A stretch of DNA of 6,149 bases from Planctomycetota bacterium (GTDB taxonomy: Bacteria; Planctomycetota; Phycisphaerae; UBA1845; UTPLA1), in contig JAPULF010000176.1 of assembly GCA_027295245.1 (NCBI GenBank), positions 1 to 6,149 of the forward strand. The letters run 5' to 3'. Below, in pieces: positions 5,837 through 6,149 of this stretch; the first letter of the stretch is position 1; every line of letters starts with the position of its first letter. Both the position numbers and the translations under genes were made by a program. The notes under the pieces are model-generated. The model was not told the origin of the DNA. It saw only the letters and a list, made by a program, of their open reading frames with translations, and ran no database searches.

Positions 5837-5846
5837 GACAATTGTC
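5837..5846. promoter_or_regulatory. Palindrome GACAATTGTC, possible operator upstream of the lipoprotein gene
   Basis: GACAATTGTC is a perfect 10-base palindrome 95 bases upstream of the lipoprotein start, in a locally AT-richer patch. It could bind a dimeric repressor. There is no second copy to support this, and a 10-base palindrome can occur by chance. Confidence 0.2.
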
Positions 5847-6003
5847 CGAATTGATCCACCTGGAATGCCAATCATATCTGCGAGACTTACGGCGTCAACG
5901 CCGCATTGTGGAAGCATCGGGGGGCAGGGCGGTGGCTGTCCGCTTTTCTCGGACCGAGATCGCTGTCGGCGGACGTCTGTTCGCCGGCGGGCAGCACCGT
6001 CCG

Positions 6004-6033
6004 TTGACCCTCACCCACCCGACCCGCTATCCT
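6004..6033 (+). promoter_or_regulatory. Candidate sigma-70 promoter for the gene starting at 6085
   Basis: TTGACC (6004-6009) matches five of six -35 bases. TATCCT (6028-6033), 18 bases downstream, matches four of six -10 bases. Transcription would start near 6040, giving a leader of about 45 bases with the GGAGGG ribosome binding site in it. Confidence 0.45.
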
Positions 6034-6071
6034 ACTGGTGGAACGGAGCCGCGTGGGGCGGCTGGCATTTC

Positions 6072-6077
6072 GGAGGG
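6072..6077 (+). promoter_or_regulatory. Ribosome binding site of the gene starting at 6085
   Basis: GGAGGG is followed by seven bases and then ATG 6085. This strong signal is the main support for the partial gene's start. Confidence 0.7.
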
Positions 6078-6084
6078 TGCGACG

Positions 6085-6149
6085 ATGCGACGAGCAATTC
6101 GTTTTCTGGTGGGACTCACATGCGCTTTTGCGCCGGCGGCGTACGCCGA
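6085..6149 (+). CDS. Start of an exported protein (signal peptide only; rest outside window)
   Basis: Twenty-one codons are visible. They read as a signal peptide: a basic start (MRRAIR), a hydrophobic core (FLVGLTCAFAPA) and a probable cleavage site after AYA at residue 21, right at the window edge. The mature protein is not visible, so its function is unknown. The start has a strong ribosome binding site and a plausible promoter, so this is a new transcription unit divergent from the lipoprotein gene. A cysteine at residue 13 is within the core and does not look like a lipobox. Confidence 0.75.
   Translation, partial: MRRAIRFLVGLTCAFAPAAYA

Larger units (their letters stand above)
5743..6084. 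other. Divergent intergenic region between lipoprotein gene and next exported protein
   Basis: No convincing gene lies in these 342 bases; frames that cross it are short and lack coding character. It holds the lipoprotein leader, a 10-base palindrome (5837-5846), a short imperfect-value hairpin (GTCCG 5938-5942 with CGGAC 5950-5954), and the promoter and ribosome binding site of the gene at 6085. No clear minus-strand promoter was found. Confidence 0.6.

Noticed and set aside
5891..5902. GGCGT-CA-ACGCC inverted repeat
   Set aside because: The loop is only two bases and such GC palindromes are expected by chance in this composition.
5585..5917. 110-codon minus-strand ORF overlapping the start of the lipoprotein gene
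   Set aside because: It is out of frame with the lipoprotein gene, has no ribosome binding site and no coding character.

Overview
The window looks like chromosomal DNA from a GC-rich planctomycete, most likely of the Phycisphaerae type. This is an inference from gene content. The signs are a secreted, YD-repeat RHS-like protein with a 'DLRIRGRGLDF..ARKYRSR' core entry motif, a small two-helix membrane protein ending in a 'CGYNLRG...CPECG' zinc ribbon (a tail very common in that group), and a DUF4382 lipoprotein. No rRNA, tRNA, CRISPR array, transposase or integrase was seen.

Layout. Positions 1-2769 (minus strand) hold the first 923 codons of a large exported YD-repeat protein, which runs off the left edge with no stop. 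It has an excellent ribosome binding site. Its start overlaps the end of a short minus-strand ORF (2754-2996) that opens with MADYIP and may be a real leader gene or the 5' stump of a decayed gene. A good -10 box (CATAAT) upstream, at about 3075-3080, could serve both. From about 3190 on, the plus strand has phased AGCGG repeats, a TACAAT box and then a compact cluster. This is a possible short membrane-anchor ORF (3238-3381), an ATGA-overlapped two-helix zinc-ribbon protein (3378-3824), and a membrane-anchored protein made of internal ~20-residue repeats (3959-4735). A small hairpin (4754-4771) lies between this cluster and the convergent DUF4382 lipoprotein gene (4882-5742, minus). The last 340 bases hold the divergent control region and the first 21 codons of another exported protein (start 6085), which leaves the window.

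How it fits together. Almost every product carries a signal peptide, lipobox or membrane helix, so this is a region of cell-envelope and secreted proteins. The genes do not form a recognisable pathway. The plus-strand genes 3238-4735 could be one transcript; the RHS-like gene and the lipoprotein gene each have their own upstream region. I found no clear undescribed system. The best leads are the internal repeats of the 3959-4735 protein, the unseen C-terminus of the RHS-like protein, the overlapping small ORFs on either side of the 3000-3380 control region, and the long acidic insert in the lipoprotein.
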